Below the pieces are notes generated by a model. The model was not told where the DNA came from and ran no database searches. It saw only the letters and a program-made list of their open reading frames with translations. Positions 8,246 to 17,661 of a stretch of DNA of 64,000 nt are shown piece after piece. Each line of letters begins with the position of its first letter. The first letter of the stretch is position 1. The stretch comes from JAIQFL01 sp035295745 (lineage in GTDB: Bacteria > Acidobacteriota > Terriglobia > Bryobacterales > Bryobacteraceae), in contig DATGIL010000049.1 of NCBI GenBank assembly GCA_035295745.1, positions 1-64,000 on the forward strand, read 5' to 3'. A program made the position numbers and the translations under genes.

Positions 8246-11200
8246 ATGCGATTCCTTCCCGCAGTTCTCAGCCTCGTTCTGGCCGCTCCATTTTCCACTT
8301 TCGCCGTGGAGCATGGAAGCATCGGGGGCACCGTCGCCGACCCGAGCGGAGCGGTCATTCCCGCGGCCACGGTGGTGGCCCGCAACCTGGATGCCTCGTC
8401 CGATCAGCAGACTACCACCGACGAGGCCGGGCACTACACATTCGTGGCGCTGCCTGGCGGCCTATACGAACTACGTATTGAGCAGGCTGGATTTCGCCCG
8501 TTTCGCCGTACCGGCCTCGAAGTGACTGCGGGCGCCAGCCTGCAAGTAGATATCGCTCTGGTATTAAAAGAGCAATCCGCGGCGTTGGTGGTCTCCGAGG
8601 CGGCAGTGCAGGTGGAAACCGCCAACACGCAGTCGGGCGGAGCGATCGCTGCGTCCAAACTCGCCAGCGTACCGGTGAACGGCAGAAGCTACACAGACCT
8701 GTTGGCACTCCAACCAGGCGTAGTACCGGCGAGTTCCGAACAGCCCAACGCAGTGGTGATGTCAGGCTGCTCCAAAGCGCCTCCTTCGGGCGATCTCAAT
8801 CCCGGAAACCTGTCGGTGAACGGGCAGCGCGAGACCACCAACGGCTTCACGGTAAACGGCAGTAACACGCAGGAAGACTTCAATATGGGAGCCGCGATCG
8901 TGCCGAATCTCGATTCCATTCAGGAGCTACGAATCCTGACTGGAAACTTCGACGCCGAGTTCGGCAACTTCAGCGGCGCGCAGGTGCTGGTAACGACCAA
9001 ATCGGGTGGAAACCAGATCCACGGCAGCGCTTTCGAATATATGCGCAACACCGCGCTGGATGCCCGCAACTTCTTCTCGGCCGAACGCGCCATCTACGAT
9101 CGCCAACAATTCGGCGGTACAGTGGGCGGCCCGGTCCGCAAGGATAGGCTCTTCCTCTTTGCCGACTATCAGGGCACGCGGATGACGCAAGGCATCGACA
9201 CGGGTCTGATTGCAGTGCCGTCATTGGCGAATCGATCCGGCGATTTCTCCGACGTGGCCGGTTCACTGAGCGGCACGGTGAATGGTAGCTATTGGGCGAA
9301 CCGGCTTTCCGATCGCCTGGGATACACGGTACGCCCGGGAGAGCCGTACTACACGCCCGGTTGCGTCTCGGCATCGGAGTGCGTGCTGCCGAATGCACAG
9401 ATCCCGCGGAGTGCGTGGACCGTGCCCGCGACTCAGTTGTTGCCCTATATCCCCGCGCCGAATCGTGCGAGCAACCTCTTCTCGACGACCTCCGATCACG
9501 AGAACTTGCGAGACGACAAGGGCGCGTTGAGGGCCGACGCCGGCACGCGTTTCGGGAATCTTTCGGCCTACTATTTCGCAGACGATTACTACCTCGACAA
9601 CCCGTATCCGACTGGCCAGGGTGGCGCCAATGTTCCTGGTTTCAATGCGACTTCGATGGGGCGAGCGCAATTGGCGGCGATTGGGTTGACGACCACCATC
9701 GGATCGTCGGCGATCAATGAATTTCGCGCCGGCTACACGCGCAACGCCAACCAGATTGGAAGGCCGTCTGGCGGTGTGGGCCCTTCGCTCGCATCTCAGG
9801 GATTCACTGGCATCGTGCCTTTGGCGCCGTCGATTGAGGGCATCGAGAACGTCTCGTTCAACGACTTCACGATTGGATCGGACATCACCGGGGTTGACCA
9901 GGCCAACAACACGTATCAGATTTCCGACAGCTATTCGAGGGTCTCTGGGCGCCACATGTGGAAGGTCGGCGGAAGCGTTCATTCCGACCAGATCAACATC
10001 GCACCCGACGCGATCTACAATGGGTCGTTCCTCTTTCAGGGCACCGAGACCGGATCGGATTTCGCCGACTTCCTGCTGGGGATCGCCAGCAGTTATGCGC
10101 AGGGCGATTCCAAGCACTTCTACCTTCGCAATCGATATGCCGGACTCTACGCGCAGGATAGCTGGCAGTTGCGTCCCAATCTGACGGTGAATTTCGGAGT
10201 GCGCTGGGATCTGTTGCCGCCGTGGCGCGAGAAGTACAACCAGGTTCAAACCTTGATGGCCGGGGAACAGTCGCAAGTCTATCCAGGAGCCCCGGAAGGA
10301 CTGGTGTTTCCGGGCGACCCTGGTATTCCCGCGACGCTCGCGCCCACGCGCTATGCGAACTTCAGCCCGAGAATAGGGTTGGCGTATAGTCCGGCCGCGA
10401 AGACCAGCATCCGCGCTGGCTACGGCGTGTTCTATACCGCGATCGAAGGACTTTCGGCCGGCATCATGAGTGCGTGCCCGCCATACGGGTATGACTACGA
10501 CAGCCTTGCGCCGCCGCTGTTCGAGACCCCGTTCGTGACTGCCGCCAGCGGACAAGATGTAGGCCAGCGCTTCCCTCCCCAGATCCCGGTATACGGCGCC
10601 TCACCGCAGCATCCTGGCACGACGGTGGACTGGTCGCGATACCTGCCGATTACCGGGATGCCGTCATTTTTCCCTGGCAATGTGACGCCATACAGCGAGA
10701 GCTACACCGTGTCCGTGCAAAGGGAGGTGGCGCGAAATACGGTGGCCACGGCGAGCTATAACGGATCGCAGGCTCACCACCTGCTGGTGCTGATCTCGGC
10801 GAATCCAGGCAATCCGGCCCTATGCGCTTACCTGAGCGACCCCGCGAACGTAATGGCCGGCACTCCGACGTGCGGTCCTTTCGGCGAGAGCGGCATCTAC
10901 TTCACGCGCAGTGGACACCAGATCAATGGTACCCGTGGTCCGTTTAACGCCGATTTCGCGGCGGTGACTTATCAGAAGACGATTGCGAATTCGAACTTCA
11001 ACTCACTGGCGTTGTCACTACGACACGCCGGTAGGAACCTGGAGTTCCTGGTGGGATACACATACGGGAAATCGATCGATCAGTCGTCGAGTCTGGCAGA
11101 GGCGGTAAACCCGCTGAATCCCAGTTTAAATCGGGGGATCTCGGCGTTCGATCTGCGTCACAATTTCGTAGCCAGCTACGATTGGCACTTGCCGGTGGCG

Positions 11201-11674
11201 GGCCTGGCGCTCTCCGGAGTGACGCGATTCAGCACCGGATTGCCGGTAACGCTGTACAACAACAACGACACCTCGCTGCTGGGAACGATTCCGAACGGGA
11301 TCAACAATGATGGCGTCGATACGCCCGACTATTCCCCCGGAAATCTGCAGGTCCACACCGACCCGCGGAACGGGCAGGCGGCGTTCAATACTTCTCTGTT
11401 CAGTCTGCCGGATCTGGGACACATCGGGACGGCGTCACGGCGATTCTTCTATGGCCCCGGAGCGGCGAACTTCGATGTGGCCCTGCACAAGAATGTGAAG
11501 CTCTCGGAATCGCGAGCGCTGGAATTCCGCATCGAGGCGTTCAACATTTTCAATCACGCACAGTTCTATGGGGCGGCCGCGGTGAATGGGAACATCACGA
11601 GCAGCAGTTTCGGACAAGTGGTCAGCGCCGCCGCTCCCCGGCAGGTTCAAGCGGCGATGCGTTTCTCATTCTGA
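8246..11674 (+). CDS. Oar-like TonB-dependent outer membrane receptor
   Basis: This 1142-residue protein has a signal peptide (MRFLPAVLSLVLAAPFSTFA), then a carboxypeptidase-regulatory-like beta-sandwich (about 25-110: GSIGGTVADPSGAVIPAATV, YTFVALPGGLYELRI), a plug domain (PVNGRSYTDLLALQPGV, then LRILTGNFDAEFGNFSGAQV) and a long barrel ending in the aromatic RQVQAAMRFSF. This architecture is strongly expanded in Acidobacteriota. The ligand is unknown, but large polymers or oligosaccharides are typical for the class. It is convergent with the permease gene, with only 8 nt between the stops. The 120 bp upstream are AT-richer than average and presumably hold its promoter. Confidence 0.92.
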   Translation: MRFLPAVLSLVLAAPFSTFAVEHGSIGGTVADPSGAVIPAATVVARNLDASSDQQTTTDEAGHYTFVALPGGLYELRIEQAGFRPFRRTGLEVTAGASLQVDIALVLKEQSAALVVSEAAVQVETANTQSGGAIAASKLASVPVNGRSYTDLLALQPGVVPASSEQPNAVVMSGCSKAPPSGDLNPGNLSVNGQRETTNGFTVNGSNTQEDFNMGAAIVPNLDSIQELRILTGNFDAEFGNFSGAQVLVTTKSGGNQIHGSAFEYMRNTALDARNFFSAERAIYDRQQFGGTVGGPVRKDRLFLFADYQGTRMTQGIDTGLIAVPSLANRSGDFSDVAGSLSGTVNGSYWANRLSDRLGYTVRPGEPYYTPGCVSASECVLPNAQIPRSAWTVPATQLLPYIPAPNRASNLFSTTSDHENLRDDKGALRADAGTRFGNLSAYYFADDYYLDNPYPTGQGGANVPGFNATSMGRAQLAAIGLTTTIGSSAINEFRAGYTRNANQIGRPSGGVGPSLASQGFTGIVPLAPSIEGIENVSFNDFTIGSDITGVDQANNTYQISDSYSRVSGRHMWKVGGSVHSDQINIAPDAIYNGSFLFQGTETGSDFADFLLGIASSYAQGDSKHFYLRNRYAGLYAQDSWQLRPNLTVNFGVRWDLLPPWREKYNQVQTLMAGEQSQVYPGAPEGLVFPGDPGIPATLAPTRYANFSPRIGLAYSPAAKTSIRAGYGVFYTAIEGLSAGIMSACPPYGYDYDSLAPPLFETPFVTAASGQDVGQRFPPQIPVYGASPQHPGTTVDWSRYLPITGMPSFFPGNVTPYSESYTVSVQREVARNTVATASYNGSQAHHLLVLISANPGNPALCAYLSDPANVMAGTPTCGPFGESGIYFTRSGHQINGTRGPFNADFAAVTYQKTIANSNFNSLALSLRHAGRNLEFLVGYTYGKSIDQSSSLAEAVNPLNPSLNRGISAFDLRHNFVASYDWHLPVAGLALSGVTRFSTGLPVTLYNNNDTSLLGTIPNGINNDGVDTPDYSPGNLQVHTDPRNGQAAFNTSLFSLPDLGHIGTASRRFFYGPGAANFDVALHKNVKLSESRALEFRIEAFNIFNHAQFYGAAAVNGNITSSSFGQVVSAAAPRQVQAAMRFSF

Positions 11675-11682
11675 GGTCACCA

Positions 11683-14058
11683 TCACTCGGGACGGAGCGC
11701 TTCAATTGGGTCCACCTGCGTGGCGCGGCGCGCCGGGAGCCAGCCCGCCGCCAGCGCCACCAACACCACTGCCGCCGCACTGAAACAGTAGATTCTCCAA
11801 TCGAGCGGAGAGACACCCAAAACCATCGAGCGCGCAGCACGAACTACCGCGACCAGCAATGCCAACCCGATGGGCACTCCCCATAGAGCCATCTTCAAGG
11901 ACTCGCCCAAAATCAGCCGCTCAATCTGCCGCGAGCCAGCGCCCATGGCCACGCGCAATCCCAGTTCCCGCATCCTGCGATTCACCGTGTACTGCAACAT
12001 GCCGAAGAGTCCGGCGGCCGTCAGAATCACTCCGAACACTCCGAGACCTGAGGCGATGGTGGCCATCATGCGGTCCCACGAGAGGGCGACGTCCATCTGC
12101 TCCTGCAGCGTTCCCGCGCTGTAGATGCGGGAGCGCGAATCGTAGCGCAGCAACTCTTGACGAACGGCATGTTCCAGGGCGGCAGGCTCTCCGGCCGTTT
12201 CCACCAGCAGAGTTAAATCGCCGAGCGCTACCTGCGTGTAGGGCAGGAACAGAAACAGCTGCGGAGTTTCGTGAAGCGAGTTCGACGGGCCGTCCTCCGC
12301 GATCCCGACGATTCTCCGATTCACGCCGTCCACCTTGATCCATTCCCCAAGCGGATTGCGGCCGGGGAGCAACCGAGTTGCAAAAGCTTCCGACACGACG
12401 ACTACGGGTTCGCCGCCTTCACGGTCGCCACCGCCGATGCCCCGGCCCATCACCACTCGCGTCCCCATCAGAGAAAAGTAGCCCGCGCCGACATTGTTCT
12501 CCAGGACGTCGAGGGGCGCGATCCCGGGCGCCTCCGCGCGCACGGTGAACCCACCGCCGGACCTGGAGAGTGGCAGCCTTCGCGAGTACGTCGCTCCCCG
12601 GACGCCTGGTAGCGCGGACAGGCGCTCGCAAGCCGGTTCAGCCCAGGAAGACGCCGTCGCCCCGCGCTGCGGTCCTACGGTCAGTACCAGCAATTTCTTG
12701 GCTGGGTCCATTCCAGGCCTCACGGCCGCGGCGTTTCGCAGACCGGCGACAAACAGCACCGCACTGCCGAACAACGCCACGCTCACCGCCAGTTGTCCGA
12801 CAATCAGGACGTTCCTCTGCCATCCTCCGCGGGCTCCGGTAGAGCCTTGCCACGCTTTCAGAGTCTCGGCGACATTTAAACGCCACGTCTGCCGCGCGGG
12901 CGCCAAGCCGGAAAAGATCACCGAAAAGAGAAGTGCGGCCACGGTGTAGGCGAGCACTCGGGCATCCAGGTGAATGTTGTAGTCGACGTACACGCGTCCG
13001 GCAGCCAAGAACTCCGCCGCCTTGCGCATCAAGATACGCGCGACCAGGATACCGAGCCCCGTACCAGCCACAGCAATCAGGCCGGACTCCACCAGCGCCT
13101 GCCGCGCGACCCTTCCGGCGCCAGCGCCGAGCGCTATGCGGACGCTCATTTCCAGCCTGCGCGCCTCGGCTTGCGCCATACGCAACTGAGCCACATTGGC
13201 GCAGGCGACAAATAGGATCGCGCCCAAAATCAGCAGCAGACCGCCACCGTAGCTGAGATTGTCTGTCCACCTCTGGGCGTAAGCCGGCTCGAGAAATGTA
13301 CCCGGCTTTCCGGGCGGCGCCGGTTTGTGCTTTCCTTGGCCGCGAATAGCGGCGTCCAGCACCGCTGCCGCGCGCTCCCTGCTGACACCGGGCCGGCTCC
13401 GCGCGAAGATCTCAAACTGCCCGTTCCGCGACTGCTCGTCGCGCCGGAATCCGAAAACCGTGAACCACGCGTCGGCGTCCATCCAAATATCGGTGGTAAC
13501 CCCTCGGATGAGGCCGCCAAAGTCACGGGGAGCAACGCCGGCCACTCGAAAGGCCTTGTCGTTCAAGAGAAGCGTGCTGCCTACGACGTGGGGATCGCCT
13601 CCAAACCGTCGCTGCCAGAGCTGATGGCCGATCACCACCTGCGGACGCCCCTCAGCGGGCTCGACGGTGGTCTGTCCGAGTTTCCCCCTCACACCAAGCA
13701 CGGAGAAGTAGTTGGCGGTAACCGGGCTGGTCAGAACCCACAGGTTGCCATCTGCGCCGTACAATTCCGAAGCGCGCCGCTGATAGGCTACGAGCGTCAC
13801 CAGGCCGTCGCCCGAACGCCGCATATCGAGGTAGTCCGGCCAGCCATAGAATGAGAGCTCCTGCCCGTCGTCGGCGTGCGATGCCACGCGCAGAATTTCG
13901 CCCGGATTCGCAATTGGCAGGGGGCGAAGGAACATAGCGTCCACGACGCTAAACAGGCCGGCGGTCAGGCCGATGCCCAAGGTGATGGAGAGTATCGAGA
14001 GCGCGGTGGATGCCGGGCTCTTGGCAAGGATGCGTATCGCGAGGCGCAAATCATGCAT
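11683..14058 (-). CDS. MacB/FtsX-type ABC permease (acidobacterial orphan permease type)
   Basis: The 791-residue protein begins MHDLRLAIRILAKSPASTAL and has two repeats of the MacB periplasmic core plus FtsX permease units: a helix near 20-40, a large extracytoplasmic domain, three helices in the middle (LLLILGAILFVACANVAQLR and following), then a second copy ending LVALAAGWLPARRATQVDPIEALRPE. No ATP-binding domain is present and no ATPase gene adjoins it, which is the hallmark of the duplicated orphan permeases of Acidobacteriota. A second family member lies at 24417-26954. Substrate and partner ATPase are unknown. Confidence 0.9.
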   Translation of the reverse strand: MHDLRLAIRILAKSPASTALSILSITLGIGLTAGLFSVVDAMFLRPLPIANPGEILRVASHADDGQELSFYGWPDYLDMRRSGDGLVTLVAYQRRASELYGADGNLWVLTSPVTANYFSVLGVRGKLGQTTVEPAEGRPQVVIGHQLWQRRFGGDPHVVGSTLLLNDKAFRVAGVAPRDFGGLIRGVTTDIWMDADAWFTVFGFRRDEQSRNGQFEIFARSRPGVSRERAAAVLDAAIRGQGKHKPAPPGKPGTFLEPAYAQRWTDNLSYGGGLLLILGAILFVACANVAQLRMAQAEARRLEMSVRIALGAGAGRVARQALVESGLIAVAGTGLGILVARILMRKAAEFLAAGRVYVDYNIHLDARVLAYTVAALLFSVIFSGLAPARQTWRLNVAETLKAWQGSTGARGGWQRNVLIVGQLAVSVALFGSAVLFVAGLRNAAAVRPGMDPAKKLLVLTVGPQRGATASSWAEPACERLSALPGVRGATYSRRLPLSRSGGGFTVRAEAPGIAPLDVLENNVGAGYFSLMGTRVVMGRGIGGGDREGGEPVVVVSEAFATRLLPGRNPLGEWIKVDGVNRRIVGIAEDGPSNSLHETPQLFLFLPYTQVALGDLTLLVETAGEPAALEHAVRQELLRYDSRSRIYSAGTLQEQMDVALSWDRMMATIASGLGVFGVILTAAGLFGMLQYTVNRRMRELGLRVAMGAGSRQIERLILGESLKMALWGVPIGLALLVAVVRAARSMVLGVSPLDWRIYCFSAAAVVLVALAAGWLPARRATQVDPIEALRPE

Positions 14059-14177
14059 ACGGTCGGGCCTCTTTCCCTATATGACGGCCCGCGCGGCAAT
14101 TCCGCTCAGATAATTTTGAGTATTTTTGCCTGTTTATCTTAAATTGGACTCCGCCGAAGTTTTCACTCGCATAGAGC

Positions 14178-14231
14178 CGTGGCGCAAACACTCCTGTTTG
14201 CCGCGTCGACACTCATGTCGACGCTTTTCGG
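14178..14231 (+). repeat. Dispersed double-hairpin repeat, single copy
   Basis: The element starts CGTGGCGCAAACA with hairpin CAAACA/TGTTTG (loop CTCC), then GCGTCGACA/TGTCGACGC (loop CTCA), then TTTTCGG. The second stem differs from the other copies at paired positions, so base pairing is conserved rather than sequence. It lies between the stop of the PI-PLC/GDPD-like gene (14252) and the permease start (14058), both leftward. Confidence 0.85.
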
Positions 14232-14251
14232 GCCTCTACCAGGCTCAACCC

Positions 14252-15241
14252 TTATCGCATTACTCTCGCCAGATCCTCGTATTGATCGCTGGCAATCAGA
14301 TTGACCCCCGCAGCGATGGCCGCCTTCCATCTCGCCATCACGGCCTCGCGAGTTCCGAAGTTGTAGGCATTGCCCCAGCCGCGATCCTCCGCTTGGGCAA
14401 AGCCATCGAGTGTGTAGAAGCGGATCCAATAGCCCAGCTTATGAGCGTAGTCGACCAGGGCGCGGAGGCGACGCTCGTCTGCCGGCGTCCAGTCGCCTGC
14501 CTGATGCTGGCCGCCCTCCTCCACTTCGTACCACGAGTTATTCCACCAACGGCGGTAGTTGGTAGGCGGTGTGGTGAGCAGTTCCTCGGGGGGCAGCGTG
14601 GCCAGCAGATGATCATGCTCAGCTTTGGGGGACGAGGGTACAGCTTTGGTGTGCGCTGAGCCGAACAGGCGCAGTTTGCCGCCAACGGGAACCTGGCGAA
14701 AGAAGACCTCCTCCTGAGCATCGGGATCTTCGGTGAGCACCAGCAGGGGTTTGGGCTCGAAGGGCGACAGCACGTTCGGATCGGCAGTTTTGGTGGCGGT
14801 GGTGATCCAGTCCTGGTATTCGCCGAGAATATCCCAGACGGCGTGCAAGAGGGGCGCCTGATTGTCTTTGAAATCGAAATGGACCACGATCAGGGGCCAA
14901 CTGGCTCGATCGTTGTCTCGCAGGGCTTTCTCCACGATCGGCCTGACGCGCTCGAAGAAATGATCGCGCAGTAGCGGCTCGGCGCCGGTGGTCTTGGCCG
15001 TGTGCGTGACCACAGCCCGGCCTTTGCCGCTCGCGGGATCGACGTACCAGGCCATATCCTGCTCGATGCCTACCGGGAAGCCCATCTTGAGCGCGCGCTC
15101 GATCCGGTCCGCCCATTGCCCGTCGTAGGGGTAGCAGTTATGCGCGTCGGGGACGGGCCGATTGTGATTGAGGAAATCGAGCGGACTCGATTGGGCCCAA
15201 ACCGGCAGGGCGGTCAGGGCAAGTGTCAGGAGAAGCCTCAT
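14252..15241 (-). CDS. Secreted PI-PLC/glycerophosphodiesterase-like protein
   Basis: The 329-residue product has a signal peptide (MRLLLTLALTALPVWAQS). The mature N-terminus NHNRPVPDAHNCYPYDGQWADRIERAL resembles the first strand of PI-PLC-like phosphodiesterases, where a His acts in catalysis; GFPVGIEQDMAW and PLIVVHFDFKDN fit the next strands carrying acidic metal ligands, and the C-terminal part (GYWIRFYTLDG, GVNLIASDQYEDLARV) fits the closing barrel strands. I infer a TIM-barrel phosphodiesterase, not a specific substrate. A TATCCT box ends 7 nt before the ATG without a ribosome site, so the mRNA may be leaderless. Confidence 0.65.
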   Translation of the reverse strand: MRLLLTLALTALPVWAQSSPLDFLNHNRPVPDAHNCYPYDGQWADRIERALKMGFPVGIEQDMAWYVDPASGKGRAVVTHTAKTTGAEPLLRDHFFERVRPIVEKALRDNDRASWPLIVVHFDFKDNQAPLLHAVWDILGEYQDWITTATKTADPNVLSPFEPKPLLVLTEDPDAQEEVFFRQVPVGGKLRLFGSAHTKAVPSSPKAEHDHLLATLPPEELLTTPPTNYRRWWNNSWYEVEEGGQHQAGDWTPADERRLRALVDYAHKLGYWIRFYTLDGFAQAEDRGWGNAYNFGTREAVMARWKAAIAAGVNLIASDQYEDLARVMR

Positions 15242-15309
15242 GTCCGGCAGGATAACAAGGATTCCGGTTACAAGCCGGTTGCAGCGTAACCTTTTCGCAG
15301 TTGGCCGGT

Positions 15310-16323
15310 ATGGTGCTCATGCCGGTTTTCGCTCTGCTTCTTCTGCTGGCCGTCGATATCGCGCCGTCAAATCCCGATCTCGCTTACCAACAGCCGCAAA
15401 TTGCGTCGGATGGGCGCGACGTGGGAATTGTATTCGGCGCCAGGAACACCATCTACTATGCGCACAACGAGGCGCCTCCGGTGACGGTCGCGGAGGCTCC
15501 GGTGCTTTCGCTCGGCAATCACCGGGGGCCCCGGCTCGCATTCACGGCAGACGCGATCGTAATTACTGCCGGCGTAGGCCCTGCCGGCCAGCAGTACGCG
15601 CCGAACACGCTTCGCTCCTGGCGTTCGACCGATCATGGCAAGACGTGGAATGCCGGACCCGACATCAGCACTCCAGGTACGGGCGGAATGGGGTTCCAAG
15701 CGGTCGGTTCCGATGGAAAGCGGCGTCTGTTCGCAGCTTGGATCGGACCGCAGAATGGCGCACCGCGATTGTTCGTGGCGCATTCGGATGATTCAGGCAC
15801 GACCTGGTCGAAACAGACTGTCCTGAGTCAAACAGTCTGCGAGTGCTGCCATCCGACAGTGACGATCTCGGACGATGGAACGGTGCGGATTCTCTTTCGG
15901 AATTCGCTCGATGGCAATCGGGACTTCTACCTGGCGACGGCGCGCGATGGGGAGCATTTCGAAATCGCCAAGCTGGGCCAGGGATCCTGGAAATTGGACG
16001 CGTGCCCCATGGACGGCGGAGGCATGGGCGAGTTCGACGGCGCCGTGACGACGTTGTGGCGGCGGAAGAGCGATCTCTTTCTGGCGACTCCCGGCGAGCC
16101 GGAGGAGCAACTGGCGACGGGCCACAATGCCGCCGTTGCCTTGCGGAAGGACGGCGTCTACGCCGTGTGGTCGGACGGCGCATCGATCATGGCGAAGGTG
16201 CCGGGCAAGGCGCCCTATGTGCTGTCGAAATCCGGCGGATTCCCAGCTCTCACCGCGCGCGGCCCGGTGGTCGCGGCGTGGGAAGACAACGGCAGAATCC
16301 GCACCGAGCGGCTGGGGCGCTGA
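15310..16323 (+). CDS. Sialidase-fold (BNR/Asp-box) secreted protein
   Basis: I choose ATG 15310; TTG 15301 and ATG 15319 are alternatives, and none has a clear ribosome site. The N-terminus is a hydrophobic signal or anchor (MPVFALLLLLAVDIAP). Asp-box motifs STDHGKTW and SDDSGTTW and repeated blade strands indicate a six-bladed propeller. A CECCHPTVTISDDG motif near the middle is reminiscent of exported copper/sulfur-related propellers, but nothing identifies a substrate. It is convergent with the YgfZ-type gene; the two stops are 2 nt apart. Confidence 0.75.
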   Translation: MVLMPVFALLLLLAVDIAPSNPDLAYQQPQIASDGRDVGIVFGARNTIYYAHNEAPPVTVAEAPVLSLGNHRGPRLAFTADAIVITAGVGPAGQQYAPNTLRSWRSTDHGKTWNAGPDISTPGTGGMGFQAVGSDGKRRLFAAWIGPQNGAPRLFVAHSDDSGTTWSKQTVLSQTVCECCHPTVTISDDGTVRILFRNSLDGNRDFYLATARDGEHFEIAKLGQGSWKLDACPMDGGGMGEFDGAVTTLWRRKSDLFLATPGEPEEQLATGHNAAVALRKDGVYAVWSDGASIMAKVPGKAPYVLSKSGGFPALTARGPVVAAWEDNGRIRTERLGR

Positions 16324-16325
16324 AA

Positions 16326-17192
16326 TCAGACGCGAACGTAAGCCAGCGCCACGACTTTGCCGAGATGCGGGGAGTAGACGGAAGAGGTAATCTCCGCTTC
16401 CCGCCCATCCACAGTGAGCTTCGTGCCAGGATCGGGCAGTTCCCTGCCCTCCAGTTCTACCCTCTCCAGTTTGCGGTGGACGCGGCCCATGGCGCGAATG
16501 CGCTCCACGATTTCCTGGCCCAGGTAACAACCCTTCGAGAAGCTCAGGGCGTGCATCTGCTGGGTTTCTTGCGGCAGTGACGTATCGCGGATGTCGATAC
16601 CGTAGACGGGTTTGCCGTTTTCCATGCGGACCAGGCGCGCGTCATCGGCGTCTGCGAGTGTCGCGCCCGCGCCTTCCAACTGGCTGATGATCGAAGGACG
16701 AGCTTCGATCGGAGAGTAGATGCGGAACCCGGGCTGGCCCGTCTCGCTGATCGCCGCGACCGTCAATTCCCCCCAAGACAGATGCGCATAGGAGGATTCG
16801 GGCACCGGCGCACCGAGTGCCATCAGCATCGAGGCGGCGTTCGGGCCTTCGATCCCAATCGCGGCCGTCGACTCGGTAATGTTCTCCAACTCCACCTGGT
16901 CCGCGACCTTGTATTTGAGAATGTGCTGCTGCACCTTCTCGCGATACTCCGGTTCGGTGTCCATCAGGAAATGGTCCGCGAAGCAGAAGAGGTAAAGGTC
17001 GGCCTGAATTCGTCCCTGGGGACTCAGCAGGAAGGCGTAGTTGCCGGTGCCCGGGGTCATCTTCTTCACTTCGTTGCTGGTGATGTTGTGCAGCAAGCGG
17101 GCACGGTCGCGGCCTTTGGCGAGAATGCGGCCGCGTGCGGAAAGGTCCAGCCAGGCGGCAGAGGAGCGCAATGCGTCGTAGCCGGCGCTCAT
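16326..17192 (-). CDS. ygfZ: YgfZ/GcvT-family folate-binding protein
   Basis: The 288-residue protein contains the YgfZ signature SFSKGCYLGQE (C222) and a GcvT-like folate-binding fold (WLDLSARGRILAKGRDRARLLHNITSN near the start, GNYAFLLSPQGRIQADLYLF). YgfZ-type proteins help maintain or assemble [4Fe-4S] clusters, consistent with a genome encoding an iron-sulfur formate dehydrogenase. The start ATG overlaps the upstream gene's stop by one base (TGATG), so the two are coupled. Confidence 0.9.
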   Translation of the reverse strand: MSAGYDALRSSAAWLDLSARGRILAKGRDRARLLHNITSNEVKKMTPGTGNYAFLLSPQGRIQADLYLFCFADHFLMDTEPEYREKVQQHILKYKVADQVELENITESTAAIGIEGPNAASMLMALGAPVPESSYAHLSWGELTVAAISETGQPGFRIYSPIEARPSIISQLEGAGATLADADDARLVRMENGKPVYGIDIRDTSLPQETQQMHALSFSKGCYLGQEIVERIRAMGRVHRKLERVELEGRELPDPGTKLTVDGREAEITSSVYSPHLGKVVALAYVRV

Positions 17193-17602
17193 CAGAACAC
17201 CAGCCGCAGCCAGGCGGCAATCGCCAGGATGATAAAGCCGGAGATCAGCGTGCCGGTCATCATGCGCGTTCGACGCGGATTTTTCGGCTGCACGATGAGG
17301 ATGGAGACGGCGAATACGTGCAGTGCCAGCAGAAGCTTTATGCCCAAGAGCATGTGGTACACGGGGCGGTGGCCGGCAGTCGTCAACAAGTTGAAGGTGC
17401 CGGAGATGACCAGTCCCGCGATGGAGGCGAAGACGAACGGGCGAAACAGCAGGGCAGCGCGATCGGCTAACGATTCACGAGCATCCGGAGCGAGCATAGC
17501 GATCGCCGGAGCCATGACCAGCCGGCCATAGAGAAGGCCGCCGATCAAGGTCGCCATGGAGGCGATGTGAATCCACCGCATGATCACGAGGAGCACGTCC
17601 AT
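17192..17602 (-). CDS. Small four-helix membrane protein, CopD-like
   Basis: The 136-residue protein has four predicted membrane segments, starting with MDVLLVIMRWIHIASMATLI, where the His in the first helix resembles that in CopD-type proteins (RWIHI). The family is poorly characterised; heme or copper binding is possible but not shown. A TATACT box (17615-17610) lies 7 nt before the ATG with no ribosome site. It is coupled to ygfZ and divergent from the hydrolase gene. Confidence 0.75.
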   Translation of the reverse strand: MDVLLVIMRWIHIASMATLIGGLLYGRLVMAPAIAMLAPDARESLADRAALLFRPFVFASIAGLVISGTFNLLTTAGHRPVYHMLLGIKLLLALHVFAVSILIVQPKNPRRTRMMTGTLISGFIILAIAAWLRLVF

Positions 17603-17609
17603 AGAGTTG

Positions 17610-17655
17610 AGTATACAATCCGCGCTGATGCGATCATCGGCACTCGCTGTACAAT
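17610..17655. promoter_or_regulatory. Divergent -10 boxes placed for leaderless transcripts
   Basis: On the minus strand TATACT (17615-17610) is followed by 7 nt and then the ATG at 17602. On the plus strand TACAAT (17650-17655) is followed by 6 nt and the ATG at 17662. Neither gene has a Shine-Dalgarno. Transcription starting about 7 nt after each box would begin at or next to the start codon. No good -35 hexamers were seen. Confidence 0.55.
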
Positions 17656-17661
17656 CAGCGT

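Noticed and set aside
9263..10555. 430-codon minus-strand ORF inside the TonB receptor gene
   Set aside because: Arg-rich composition without domains; it mirrors codon bias of the real gene on the other strand.
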